Positions 1-10,296 of a DNA stretch of 64,000 bases are shown one piece after another (the stretch's first letter is position 1; each line of letters opens with the position of its first letter). The DNA is from Lineus longissimus (lineage: Eukaryota; Nemertea; Pilidiophora; Heteronemertea; Lineidae). The notes beneath the pieces are model-generated. The model searched no databases, had not been told where the DNA came from, and was given only the letters and a program-made list of their open reading frames with translations. The stretch covers positions 8,802,001-8,866,000 of the forward strand of contig NC_088323.1 in assembly GCF_910592395.1 (NCBI RefSeq), given 5' to 3'. The position numbers and the translations under genes are program-made.

Positions 1-863
1 AAAGTAAATACTTTTTAAAAATTCATAAGGCCCATTGACGAAAAGTGTAATTTTTGGCGGCCATTTTGAAATCCAAGATGGCCGCCATTATATCGTCACA
101 AAAATTTGGCAACAGGCGGTCTTTAACTTCTAAGGCCATATTTGACAACTCCTGAAATTTTGAACTACTGTACCAGAAAGACGCATATAAAGACATTTTG
201 CGAACACGAGCCGACCGACTATGGTGACGGAGCGGGAACATGAGTCAGGTCATAAAAAACGCAAAATAAATGACGCTGAAAATGTAATTTGAATGTATAC
301 ATTTTGTACGTGTATAATTGAACCAAAACAAATAAGCAAAACAATTTTATAAAATCATATGTATGTGACAATTGATCATGAACCAGTTCGAAATAAACAG
401 TTTATAGCTGAGTTACCGTCAGTCCTTCAGACCCTCACACTCAAAGTTCTCCATGCGAATCATCCTAGTTTGGCGACCTCTGGAGGTTAACAGACACGTG
501 CAGGCAACAGGCAACAGCCAAAACAACACAATCCCTTCCGATTTCTCAGCACAATAATGGAAACGCACAACGAAATGGTTCCTCTCGAACTCGGAAACAT
601 AACCGAACATTTGCGATCAGCGGCAGCAATGCCAAGCACCTAGCATTCAGCTCGAAGGAAGTTCCACGGTGAAATGTATTATAGCTGTGCATGTGACGTA
701 CCACCATCAGAAAGATGGTGACGGCCGTTGTGTCCACATCGAAGCGATTAAAAATTTATCAAATTCAGTCATCTACTAGTGGATTACACTTAGGGGTATT
801 AGTTCGTGATAGTTTATTTAGGTAGTTCATGTGATTTTATATCGATAAAAGCGTCGAGTGCAA
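1..863. other. No gene recognised
   Basis: Only short chance-length frames are present on both strands, and none resembles a known family. The one visible structure is the short hairpin at 56-86, listed separately. The stretch ends where the direct repeats of the next entry begin. Confidence 0.6.
56..86. repeat. GC-rich hairpin (GGCGGCCAT stem)
   Basis: GGCGGCCAT and its exact reverse complement ATGGCCGCC flank a 13-base loop. Related GCCGCCAT-type words occur near 28550 and 61735, so this may be part of a dispersed repeat. No function is assigned. Confidence 0.6.
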
Positions 864-867
864 CATG

Positions 868-1332
868 TGAGGCAAGACCACCACTGATTTTTTAAGCCTT
901 TTAGCAGTTCAATTGTCAATGTTTGACCGCGACGCATCAAATACTGCGTGGGGTTGTGAATCTGAAATTTTGATATGATATCCCGGTCAGTCGGGCAAGT
1001 AAATGGTGAAAAGTAAACTGGTAGTTGACCACGGAAATCTTTTGATAATCGACAAATGTACTTGAGAGTTAAAAACATGCACTCGTCTAATTGATAGGCC
1101 ACGACCCTCCAACCTATGAATATTCATTGGTGGTATTGTCTCTGTGAGACAAGACCACGATTGATTTTTTAAGCCTTTTAGCAGTTAAATTGTCAATGTT
1201 TGACCGCGACGCATCAAATACTGCGTGGGGTTGTGATTCTGAAATTTCAATATGATATTCCGGACAGTCAGGCAAGTAAATGGTGAAAAGTAAACTGGTA
1301 GTTGACCACGGAAATTTTTTGATAATCGACAA
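868..1332. repeat. Two direct repeat copies, about 267 bp apart
   Basis: A block starting with (g)agacaagaccac and containing TGACCGCGACGCATCAAATA, then a run reading gtaaatggtgaaaag, appears at about 868-1053 and again at about 1142-1332. Differences are a few substitutions. Copy 2 abuts the inverted-repeat arm that starts at 1332. The pair is probably the left part of the composite element described next. Confidence 0.7.
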
Positions 1333-1893
1333 ATTAGACAGACATTGATATTTCCACTCTTTCTGCCAACTGGCAGAAAAATCTCAAAACACGCCCCCTA
1401 TTACCAAATTAGCAAAATTTCAAATTAATTTTTTCATCAAATAATTTCTTTATATCTGTAGACTTGCCACAGCAAATATTTTTTCAATGCCTCTCAAAAT
1501 ATGTACTTGACAGTGAAATACATGCACTCGTCTAATTTGTAACATGCAATCGTCCTTTGTTGGAGAGTTGTGGGATGTCATCTACATTAGTTTGAAAAAA
1601 TCTCAAAATGTTAACCCCTGAAATCTACCTTCATTGAGACAAGACCACTAATGAATATTCATAGGTTGGAGGGTCGAGGCCTATCAATTAGACGAGTGCA
1701 TGTTTTTAACTCTCAAGTACATATTTGGAGAGGTATTGAAAAAATATTTGTTGTAGCAAGTCTACAGATATAAGGAAATTATTTGATGAAAAAATCAATT
1801 TGGAATTTTGCTAATTTGGTAATAGGGGGCGTGTTTTGAGATTTTTCTGCCAGTTGGCAGAAAGAGTGGAAATATCAATGTCTGTCTAATTAA
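1055..1893. mobile_element. Large imperfect palindrome (foldback element)
   Basis: About 1332-1538 is the inverted complement of about 1683-1893, roughly 200-bp arms around a loop of about 145 bp. Both arms share CTGCCARYTGGCAGAAA, a run around CGCCCCCTATTACCAAATTAG, and the ATGCACTCGTCTAATT stretch. A second inverted match pairs about 1060-1130 with 1650-1723, both containing CCTCCAACCTATGAATATTC. This is a foldback or MITE-like unit with no coding capacity. No target-site duplication could be fixed, so the outer limits are approximate. Confidence 0.7.
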
Positions 1894-1898
1894 AAAAG

Positions 1899-1924
1899 CT
1901 GTGACGTCACCGTGGAACCTCCTT
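1899..1924 (-). repeat. Solo end of the CAAGGAGG/TGACGTCA repeat family
   Basis: The reverse strand reads CAAAGGAGGTTCCACGGTGACGTCAC, close to the terminal repeat of the element at 56104-57047. It contains a perfect CRE palindrome TGACGTCA at 1912-1919. No partner end was found nearby. Confidence 0.55.
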
Positions 1925-2125
1925 TGCTTTCAGCCATTGTTCCCGACCGAAGCTTGAGAATTATTCCTCAACCCAAAACAATAGCAAAGAGGCCGCTCCA
2001 TAGATCAGCCGCCCTCCCTATTACTAATCCAACAGAGGGCAGCAGGGTTTAACACCTCCTTTGAGTTGAGGATATGGGTCACTGCTGCTTTGTGTGATTA
2101 TTACATAGCCGGAGGTGTATAAACA

Positions 2126-3137
2126 GGTATACGGTAAAAAAGGTACAGGAAAAAAGGGTACAGGAAAAAAAGGTACGGAAATAAAGGTACAGGAAATAAA
2201 AGTACAGGAAATAAAAGTACTGGAAATAAAGGTACGGAAATAAAGGTACCGGAAATAAAAGGTAGACAAAATGGCATAAATAGGTAAAAAAAGTACACAA
2301 TTTTTTCTTATAATATTATTCTCTTCAACTGGTTCAGACTCGGCCTATGTCTTAATCTTGCCCATTTTTCTTCTTCTGTGACTAAGGTGGTGCCTTAAAA
2401 TAGTTTAATGCATGGCGGACAATTTTGTTACGGAATAATTTGAGGAAAATTCATTCATTGCCCAACAGGGGAGCTGACGTTTTTTTGGTAATAACTACAT
2501 GTACATTCATGTTCTTTTAAATTTTGAAATACTCGAGTCGTATTCTTATTAGGGGCGGATCCAGGATCTTGGGAAAGGGGGTGGGGGTGCACCTGGCATC
2601 CTACCTGGCATTTCACAGTAAGATTCTCGCCAATTTCCCTAAAAAGCTTGTGTTTGGTCTTAAATCTAATAATTTGTCTGTCAAGACCTAATTGGCCAGG
2701 CACATTGTTAATTGGGTCCAGCTCTATGATGAATGTTAATTGATTAATTGCAATTTAACTTGAACATTGGTACATTTATCAGTTAACCCTTTTGCAGAGT
2801 GAATTGTCCTAGAATCTTTACAATCATCATGATCTTGATAGCCGTGTTTTCACTCTTGAAAACCATAACGGTATACTGGAAATTTGATATACCTATTTCT
2901 AGGGCCTATGCAATGCCTTCGCAACAAATAAAGTTAGAGTTATGAATAGAAAAAGGGAGAATTCAAATGATATTAAAAAAAAATGTGTACCTTTTTTACC
3001 TATTTATGCCATTTTGTGTACCTATTTTTCCAGTGCCTTTATTCCGGTACCTTTAGTGCCGGTACTTATATTTCCTGTACCTTTATTTCCGTACCTTTTT
3101 TTCCTGTACCTTTTTTCCTGTACCTTTATTACCTAGA
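2126..3137. mobile_element. Foldback element with short-tandem-repeat inverted ends
   Basis: The left end (about 2126-2290) is a run of diverged copies of a 15-bp unit like GGTACAGGAAATAAA. The right end (about 2985-3137) is the same array in inverted orientation, including the shared ACAAAATGGCATAAATAGGTA stretch next to each array. Between them lie about 700 bp of non-repetitive DNA without a recognisable gene. GTATAAA occurs just outside both ends (about 2118 and 3139) and may be a 7-bp target duplication. Open frames over the arrays are artefacts of the repeat. Confidence 0.7.
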
Positions 3138-4050
3138 TTCGTATAAAGAAGTCTTATTCTAAACAATGCAGTCTGTGTCACCCTAGGTAGATATCAATTA
3201 TCAGTATATATACTGTGGAGACGCTATTTAGCCGGTTTAGGTCCATGTTCGCCACAGGCCTAAGTCGACTCATCAGCATATTCATATGGGGCTCTTTTGG
3301 GCACTGGGTGAAGTCATGGCAGGCTGGTTTTGCATTGTAAGTTTCACGGGCTGAGTATTGCTTTCATTCATATTGTGTGGCTATGAGTAAATTATCGGGT
3401 TAGATTTGAAATGTAGGGAGGGACATGGATGTTGATTTCAAGTAATGTCTGATGACTCTTGAAAATGGTATCGAAACTGTGATTAACCCTCTAATCTGTG
3501 GTTATGGCGATTGACTTCTTGAAACAAGCAAGCTGCTTTAATTTTCAAAGACAATCAAACAATCTCTGTGTCCGTAAAAGCGTCAGGTGTTGTTTCAATG
3601 ATTCCACTCGCACTTTTTGTAACCGGTGTAGAGGTAGAAATGTCACCCTGGAAAAAGTGTCCGGCCTTATTGTATTCTGCTGCGCTGTATGGTTCTAAAG
3701 AGGCCATGGTCGTCAATAGCTCGGAGTTTAAAGCGCATATTAGAATAATTTGTTTCCCGGACATTCTATCCTAGGACATTTCAAACTGCTACACCGGCGT
3801 TATTCTTTTGCGGTAACAACTCTTTTTTTTAATTACGTTTTATTGTGAACAACATTACATCAGTGACCTCTACTCCATTTCGTGGAACTGCAAGTCTTCT
3901 TCGTCACTAGAATGTTCAACATCTAGCTCATCCCTATCCCTCTCAATCCCATCACCACCAATTAGTCCTGCAGCCCCGAATGCACGATCAGTGGCATTTG
4001 GAGCCACTTCGTTCCATGCATAGCCAACAATTTTCACGACATCTCTAACA
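3138..4050. other. Unassigned; contains a segment resembling 51.27 kb
   Basis: No gene is recognised. On the - strand around 3580-3700, a stretch containing CAGAATACAATAAGGCCGGA resembles 51268-51330 on the + strand. Both read an EYN(K/R)AG(H/N)FF-like peptide in one frame. Nearby at about 3150-3215, a TCTAAACAATGC block followed by CTGTGTCACC recurs at about 6130-6200. The right part is AT-rich and flanks the pogo-like relic. Confidence 0.45.
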
Positions 4051-4055
4051 GATAT

Positions 4056-5397
4056 TCAGGGACATTGTCCATCGTCGTTAGTATTGTTGTTCTTCCACAG
4101 TTTCCACATTCGCCTAACAACTAACTTAAATCCATGTATGACAGTGAGGTCAGAAGGCTGAACCAAAGAGGTGCAACCAGCGGGAATGTAATCCACTATC
4201 AATCCTGCTTCTGTAACAACATTGCTGAAGTCTTCCGCTAAATATGGACGAAATCTGTCTAGAATTAGCATATTGCTTGCTGGTTCGGCATTTCCTACGA
4301 TTGGTAAGAGGACATCGTTCAGCCATAGGTCTAGCGTTGCCGCATTCGCCCAACCACTTCTTGAAGATGTTACCCTCACATTGTCTGGAATGTCATTGGC
4401 CCGCAATGCTCGGATTTCACGCAGAAGCCCCGGCTCTCTAAAAATTATCTGCGCCGGGAGTTTAAGTCCGTTGGTTCCGATGCCCAGCGTGACAGTGCAT
4501 CCTAGCCTGTGGTTTCCGCGACTCGTTCGTATATTCACGTTGTTGGTGCCCTTCTTTTCAGCCGTGTATCGTGGTGGGAAGTCAAGCTGCATGAACGTTT
4601 CGTTCCGATGCCCAGCGTGACAGTGCATCCTAGCCTGTGGTTTCCGCGACTCGTTCGTATATTCACGTTTTTGGTGCCCTTCTTTTCAGCCGTGTATCGT
4701 GGTGGGAAGTCAAGCTGCATGAACGTTTCGTTCATGTTTAACAGGGTAGTTACATCCAATCTCGAACAGTTTCCTGCACCCGTCCCTGGAATTCTGCAAC
4801 ACGTGCTGCTGCATCCGCCGGTAATGTTGACGAGTTGGTCGTTGATCTTCTTAACGTAATATTTTTCCGTTTCATGAATCCCGTCACCCATCCATTGCTT
4901 GACTTAAAATCATGGTGCTGAGGCCTTTTGCAAATCAGGCTGTCCCTTTCTGCATCTGGCCGATTGCCAAACCAGTCTCTTAACATTGTTTTCACATAAT
5001 TTCTTAGATCTGATCTAGAGACAGGTAATCCCAATTCTCTGGTACCCGCAAACCCATGGTACACCTGCTGTTCAACCTCTGGCCATCGTCTATCGTGATC
5101 GTCCCGAACTCTCCTCGCATTTGGGACCGTTTCGAGTTTTTCAAGCAGGTCATCTTGCGTCCGTATCCAGTCCGTTAGAGTCGACGTTGGGATATGATAC
5201 CGTCGCGCATATTCCGTAGCATCCAGTATCCTGCCTTGGGTGATAAGGCCCTCACAATCCAGTATATGTCTCACCTTTTCCTGAACGGTGTAGCTTCGAT
5301 GCTTCCTTGGTAATGGTACATTTCCATCACCTTGCTGCATAGCATAGACATCATAAGCTGTAATTATCACAACGTACACTAATGTTTTCTTCATCAT
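4056..5397 (-). pseudogene. Broken pogo/Tigger-like DDE transposase
   Basis: A DNA transposase of the pogo (Tc1/mariner superfamily) type with CENP-B-like DNA binding. From the - strand start at 5397, the first open frame has a psq-type helix-turn-helix, with KHRSYTVQEKVRHIL and PTSTLTDWI, then a CENP-B-type second domain with FKSSNGWVTGFMKRKNI. After a frame change near 4750 the DDE region begins with LNMNETF. In this family that position is normally N-(M/A)-D-E/Q-T, so the first catalytic Asp appears to be Asn. LILDRF and a QPSDL motif supply the later acidic residues. A 128-bp tandem duplication then shifts the frame again; the rest runs to 4056. Terminal repeats were not found. It is inactive as read. 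Family assignment is confident, subfamily is not. Confidence 0.85.
4475..4730. repeat. 128-bp tandem duplication inside the transposase relic
   Basis: 4475-4602 is repeated as 4603-4730 with one visible mismatch (CACGTTGTTGG versus CACGTTTTTGG). Since 128 is not a multiple of three, the duplication shifts the reading frame. It repeats the part encoding ETFMQLDFPPRYTAEKKG. Near-identity suggests it is recent, or an assembly artefact. Confidence 0.9.
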
Positions 5398-5399
5398 GA

Positions 5400-5842
5400 G
5401 GTCTATGCTCAGAGTGATTCTTACTAGGTTTAGGCTGACTGAATAGGACTAGACAACATTACATCACAAACATCCAAGTGACACTTTTCATAGATGTGTC
5501 TTTACAAAAAGCTTTGTGCTTTAGAAACAACGAAGACAAGTTCAATTAAAATCTGAATTGTGAATTCCTCCACGTTTTTAATAGTGTCTTATCAAACGGA
5601 AATGTTTGACAAAAGACCATCATTCTGCTGACGGTTATTTTGTTTGAAATGAACATCGTACGCATGAAATTAACCAAAAGCACGTTTGATAACTGCACAG
5701 TCAAAGCTTTCAATGGAAGGACTGGCCATGATTGCAGTTGCCCAATTTGGTACCCCATATGAATATGCTAATGATTTAACTTAAGCCTTTTTCGATCTGA
5801 CCGAAACCGGCTTATAGAGTCTTCACAGTATCATGTTTCATA
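5400..5842. other. No gene recognised
   Basis: AT-rich sequence flanking the pogo-like relic. No convincing coding region, inverted repeat or target duplication was seen. Confidence 0.5.
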
Positions 5843-6830
5843 ATCATTGCTTAGTGTAGCTAGGACTACTCTGACTGGAAGCATGGTTGATTTTTGAAAA
5901 TAGTGACTTTGATGAAGACATTTTTTACAAAGATTGTAAAAGTTTTTTGTTCCTAAGACGCTTTTTATTTGGGCAAATTTTGATAGAACTTTGACAAACT
6001 GATTATCATGTCTGTGACTACTTGAATATATGAGCAGTTTTTGCAGTGAAATGTCTCATCTTACAAAAAAAGAGAATTTGTAAACACTCTCTTTGCATAA
6101 ATTTACAAAATACATTATATAGTGTAAAACAAGCTTCATTCTAAACAATGCTTTCTGTGTCACCCCAGGTAGAGATTGATTGCTAGTATGTATACTATGC
6201 TTAATATATCATTGTTTAGTGTAGCTAGGGCTATTCTGACTGGAAGCGTGGTTGATTTTTGTAAATAGTGACTTGGGTGAACAGAAATTTTACAAAGATT
6301 ATAAAAGTTATTTTGTTCTTAGGACGCTTTATGTTTGGGCCAATTTTTTAAAATCGTTGACAGATTGATTATTAGGTCTGTGACAACATGAATATATGAG
6401 CAGTTTTTGCAGTGAAATGTCTCATCTTAAAAAAAATAGGATTTGTAGGCACTCTCTTTGCATTAATCTACAAAGTATAGTGTTTCAATATTGGTCTAAG
6501 ACTTGCCCACATTTTGTTGAAACCACTGTCAGATTGATGACTTTGATTGCCTGAACAAGAATATATATGCTATTTTGCCTAGAGATCTTTTATCTTTGTA
6601 GAAAAAAGTGGTTTTATAAACCCCACTTTGACAAAGAAACCTCAAAACTAGTGAAACGTCACAAACGTTTTTCTGAGGACGCTTTGTGTTTGGAGTAATT
6701 TTGTTCAAATGTTGACTGACTGATGATTGGGTTTGTGTGAACATGAATTTATGAGCAACTGTAGTAGTGAAATGTCTCATTTTACGAAAAAAAGAGAATT
6801 TTTGAGCACTCTCTTTGCATAATCGACGAA
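5843..6830. repeat. Three diverged tandem copies of a roughly 330-360 bp unit
   Basis: Copies begin near 5843, 6208 and 6480. Shared landmarks are the TTAGTGTAGCTAGG block, CTGACTGGAAGC, GCAGTGAAATGTCTCAT and ACTCTCTTTGCAT. The third copy is the most diverged and lacks the first landmark. No coding potential is seen. The unit could be a decayed satellite or a tandemly duplicated non-autonomous transposon. Confidence 0.75.
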
Positions 6831-6963
6831 TGGAGAGCTAGGAAAGTGAGTAGATGCCTTCTCAATAAAATCCACTATTCCAGATCATTTGAAATTCCAT
6901 TTAAAGCATGAATACTGTACATTTTGCAAATAATTTCACATTTTCAAAATATTGTGCACCATA

Positions 6964-7383
6964 TACTGTAGAACGGAAACATTTTGAATGCAGAATATTT
7001 TCGCAAATTTCGCGAGTAGGTCAGACTCGCGAAAATATTCTATCGCGAAAATCTCTTGCTTTTAGCTTAAATCCATGTCATTGTTGCCATGTGTCCACAG
7101 AAACACTGCATATAGCTTTGCCCAACGAAGGCCTACGTGTATACCCCGCGCAATTTGCACTTGTCATAATTACACCGAACCTAAACAACTTTTATATAAT
7201 AATTGCTCAGATTATGCTAAGTAGGGCACATTTTACACTACAGTCCCCATACACTAGGAGTTTCGTGTCAAAATAGACAGTAAAAATTCTTCACTCGCGA
7301 AAATATTCTGCCGTGAATAAATTATGTCCATCGTGAGGCATTCGCGAAAATTTTATGCCGGGGATATTTTCCGTTCTACAGTA
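6964..7383. mobile_element. MITE-like element with TACTGTAGAACGGAAA ends
   Basis: TACTGTAGAACGGAAA at 6964-6979 is exactly inverted at 7368-7383. Just inside both ends lie CGCGAAAATWTT words in inverted orientation. The interior has no credible gene. Length is about 420 bp. No clear target duplication could be read, so the superfamily is open. Confidence 0.8.
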
Positions 7384-7717
7384 ACAACTGTGCACGGCAA
7401 CTGAACACGTTTGAGTGATCAGTCTGGGTGCGCAACACACTCCGACTTGCTCGAGGCTGGGGTATGCTTACTGATCAGCAAAGCCGCGGCGCTACATCGA
7501 ACGATGAGAACGAGTCAAGATCGACAAAAATGCCTTACTTTTATAGCTCTAAAATCGCTATTCTTCAGTCAATTTCAAATTTTAAAAGAGCTATTTGTGA
7601 TAGAGATATATTTGCTGGCGAACTATATCTCGTTCCCAAAAGCGACGCTGCACAATATTTGATATTTTATTTCTTTAGTGGGGAGGAAATATTCCTGAGA
7701 TACACAAACTGAACGGC
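7384..7717. other. No gene recognised
   Basis: Two overlapping open frames occur on the + strand (7411-7662 and 7428-7712). Neither has a recognisable domain, splice context or low-complexity signature of a known family. Confidence 0.4.
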
Positions 7718-7720
7718 TAA

Positions 7721-8666
7721 GGCCGAAGTTACATAGACCTCATTCGTTCATGCCTGTTTCGCCTATTCCTGTTTCGCCTATTCCTGTTTCGCCTACAAAA
7801 TTCCTGTTTCGCCTATTCCTGTTTCGCCTATTCCTGTTTCGCCTACTTTCCAGTAACCCTACAATAAATCGACTCTCCCACGGGGAACCTTAGGGATGCA
7901 TGTCCATTTTATGGGGAAAATGTGAGGGGACAATTGGATGATGTTAACGATGTGATGACAATTTGACTAATCAAATGCCATCAACTTTGTTATGCCATGA
8001 CCGTTTTGAAAGAGTCACCTTGAAAGCGGGGACAGTCCGGGACTTATTTGACCATAGGACCATAGGACCATACTGACACACAGTAAAAACTAATAGATTA
8101 AGTAGAGTAAAGCAGTCGTTTATTTTATGAAAACTGAATTCATGAGTTTTTGATAAAAATACATAATATTGTACATTCTCATAATTATTTGATCAAAATC
8201 AGCTGTAAAACCCATGTCATAATATACATGTAGGTACAGCACATATAAAGTCAAACAAGGTGGAAAATACATATCATGATATTATGTCAGACAAGGTAAC
8301 TGATGGCATCAACGTAACTCATTATGTCCCTCTCTCCATTGACGTATTGTTTCAATGCGTACATATGTGGCTCTCCTCGGGTTTGGTCGGTCAGTAAGGG
8401 ACGGTTCATATTCCTACGTCTGTGGGGAGGTTAGCAATACATTTGAATAGGCGAAACAGGAATTAGGCGAAACAGGAATAGGCGAAACAGGAATAGGCGG
8501 AACAGGAATAGGCGAAACAGGAATACACCCACGAGTCACTTTCCGGGTTTTTCTTTCATTCCTCGGTGAATGCACGCCACAAGGCCGTGCATTCACAGGG
8601 GAAAGAAAGCAAAAGGGGAAAATGAGTCCTGGGAAATGAACGAATGAGGTCTATGTAACTTCGGCC
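7721..8666. mobile_element. Harbinger-like non-autonomous element with inverted 15-bp minisatellites
   Basis: The ends are inverted repeats of about 32 bp beginning GGCCGAAGTTACATAGACC, flanked on both sides by TAA (7718-7720 and 8667-8669). A 3-bp TWA duplication is typical of PIF/Harbinger elements. Inside the left end lies an array of CCTGTTTCGCCTATT units (about 7753-7850). Inside the right end lies the same array inverted (about 8446-8525). The roughly 590-bp middle has no gene. The arrays turn the ends into a long foldback structure. Superfamily assignment rests only on the TSD and is an inference. Confidence 0.85.
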
Positions 8667-8669
8667 TAA

Positions 8670-9469
8670 TCCCTCATAATCCCTAGGCAATCTTTATAAA
8701 ATGGACCAACCAAAAGGACTAACATTGGGTGGTCCTGGCGCAAAAATCATCAAGGGCAGAGAAATGTCATGCACCACTGATCATTCTAACCAACGATCAA
8801 AATACTGGGTGACACCCGTGCCCATTCTTGGAATCTTCCATCCGGCTTGTTATTGAATGGCCCGATTTTTTCCCTGAACGCTTTAGAACTGAGTTAGTAC
8901 TTTTTAGGGCGTCCAAAGTTTGTACCATCAAAGTTACAACAATTCAAATACCTAGACGCCCTTCTGTAATTGCCATGTTTCAACTTTCGAACACAAAATA
9001 CATAAAACGTCATCAATACATGAGTTTGCGTCATCAAAATGTCCGCTTTATTCTTCTGAAACTGGGACCATCTCAGCAATCAAAGAAAAAGGCCAAGTGA
9101 TTTAGCGACGCCAATCATATAATTCTGCCTTGGGGAAGAACACATGTCTCAGAATTATTCGATAACTCATAATATGATAATTTTCCACTATAAAGCCCAA
9201 TTGATAGGGTATGTAGCCACACACCATAAGGTAATTATTTTCACTATATATCGTAAACAAATTGATGTTTGTTGAGCGTATTGTCGAGCGGTACTTCTGC
9301 GATATTTGCGAGATTTACCAAATCGCAACTCATCCGAAACATTCGGTTAAAAAAATTTCAATTTCAATTCGGTCAATTTTCATTCAATAAGCACACGAGT
9401 AAGTTTGCATAATTGTGGCATTCTATCCATAAGGACATAGTACAGCAATCTCAGTACCTAGAAATCGAT
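8670..9469. other. No gene recognised
   Basis: Intergenic DNA upstream of the duplicated promoter. A 90-codon + strand frame at 8828-9100 has no recognisable domain and is not supported. Confidence 0.45.
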
Positions 9470-10060
9470 GTTAGTCACACAATATTGAACAGGTACCTGC
9501 CAACGATGACAGGCCAGCATGCACCGGTGTAACATCTGTGGTTGTTCCCCATGTGTCAGTGTTTCCAAACAATAGGCAGCTAGAGAGACCACGACTTTTC
9601 AATAGGGGGGATACACAGAAAAACTTGTCAATCTATTTTTGAGCGTTCCCAAACAATGAGGGGAAACACTCACACACGGGAAACACTCACATATTTTACA
9701 CCGGCACTGTCCTCACATCACGTGTTTTGGTGTACATTGGTCATGTACATTTACAGCCAGCAGTGCATTCTATGTATAAAAGCCCTATGTTTTTGTAATG
9801 CATGTCATGGTGGTGTGTACTAAAGTAGACTATGTCACAAACTGCACAAAGAAAGGGTTAGCTCTATCACGACTTCGGCACAACAAAAAGAACATGTAAA
9901 GATGTAGGCTAGTCACATTATTTTGAACAGGGACCTGCCAAAGACGACAGCCAGCATGCAGTGTTACTGTCCTGACTCACATCACGTGTTTTGGTGTACA
10001 TGGGTCATGTACATTTACAGCCAGGAGTGCATTCTATGTATAAAAGGCTCATGTTTCTGC
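9470..10060 (+). promoter_or_regulatory. Duplicated TATA promoter block
   Basis: A block with CCAGCATGCA, CACATCACGTGTTTTGGTGT (E-box CACGTG), CATGTACATTTACAGCCAG and CATTCTATGTATAAAAG occurs twice, at about 9470-9790 and about 9905-10060. TATAAAAG lies at 9775-9782 and 10039-10046. Only the second copy stands close to the first exon of the gene at 10.3-17.9 kb. The first copy contains a 181-bp inverted-repeat insertion (9524-9704) that the second lacks. Two start sites are therefore possible. This is sequence evidence only. Confidence 0.6.
9524..9704. mobile_element. 181-bp inverted-repeat insertion in promoter copy 1
   Basis: CCGGTGTAA at the left and TTACACCGG at the right start imperfect inverted repeats of about 45 bp, both with a TGTGWSAGTGTTTCC core. 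The related promoter copy at 9905-10060 is continuous across this site, which supports insertion. A CA dinucleotide on both sides may be a 2-bp target duplication. Confidence 0.7.
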
Positions 10061-10296
10061 ATTCTGAATTCTGCATTATTTGTGTTGGAATTTCAATTTA
10101 ATGTTTCATGTGACCCCACTCACCCTTCTGACTCCTGAGGTAAAACAAACTCACAACTTTTTGCCGGTTTTAAAATTTTATTGCCCAAAGAGAGAGAATG
10201 CATCAGCTTCCTGAATTCTGAATTATTTATGTTGGAATTTCAATTTAATGTTTTATTTTGCAGTCACTCGCCTTGGCACGTGTAATTTCCCCAACA

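Noticed and set aside
2024-2300. Three overlapping frames rich in Phe/Val/Pro on the - strand
   Set aside because: They are translations of the GGTACAGGAAATAAA array at an element end, repeated in inverted form at 2985-3137.
8414-8596. Proline-rich PVSPIPVSP frame
   Set aside because: It is a translation of the 15-bp CCTGTTTCGCCTATT minisatellite of a non-autonomous element.
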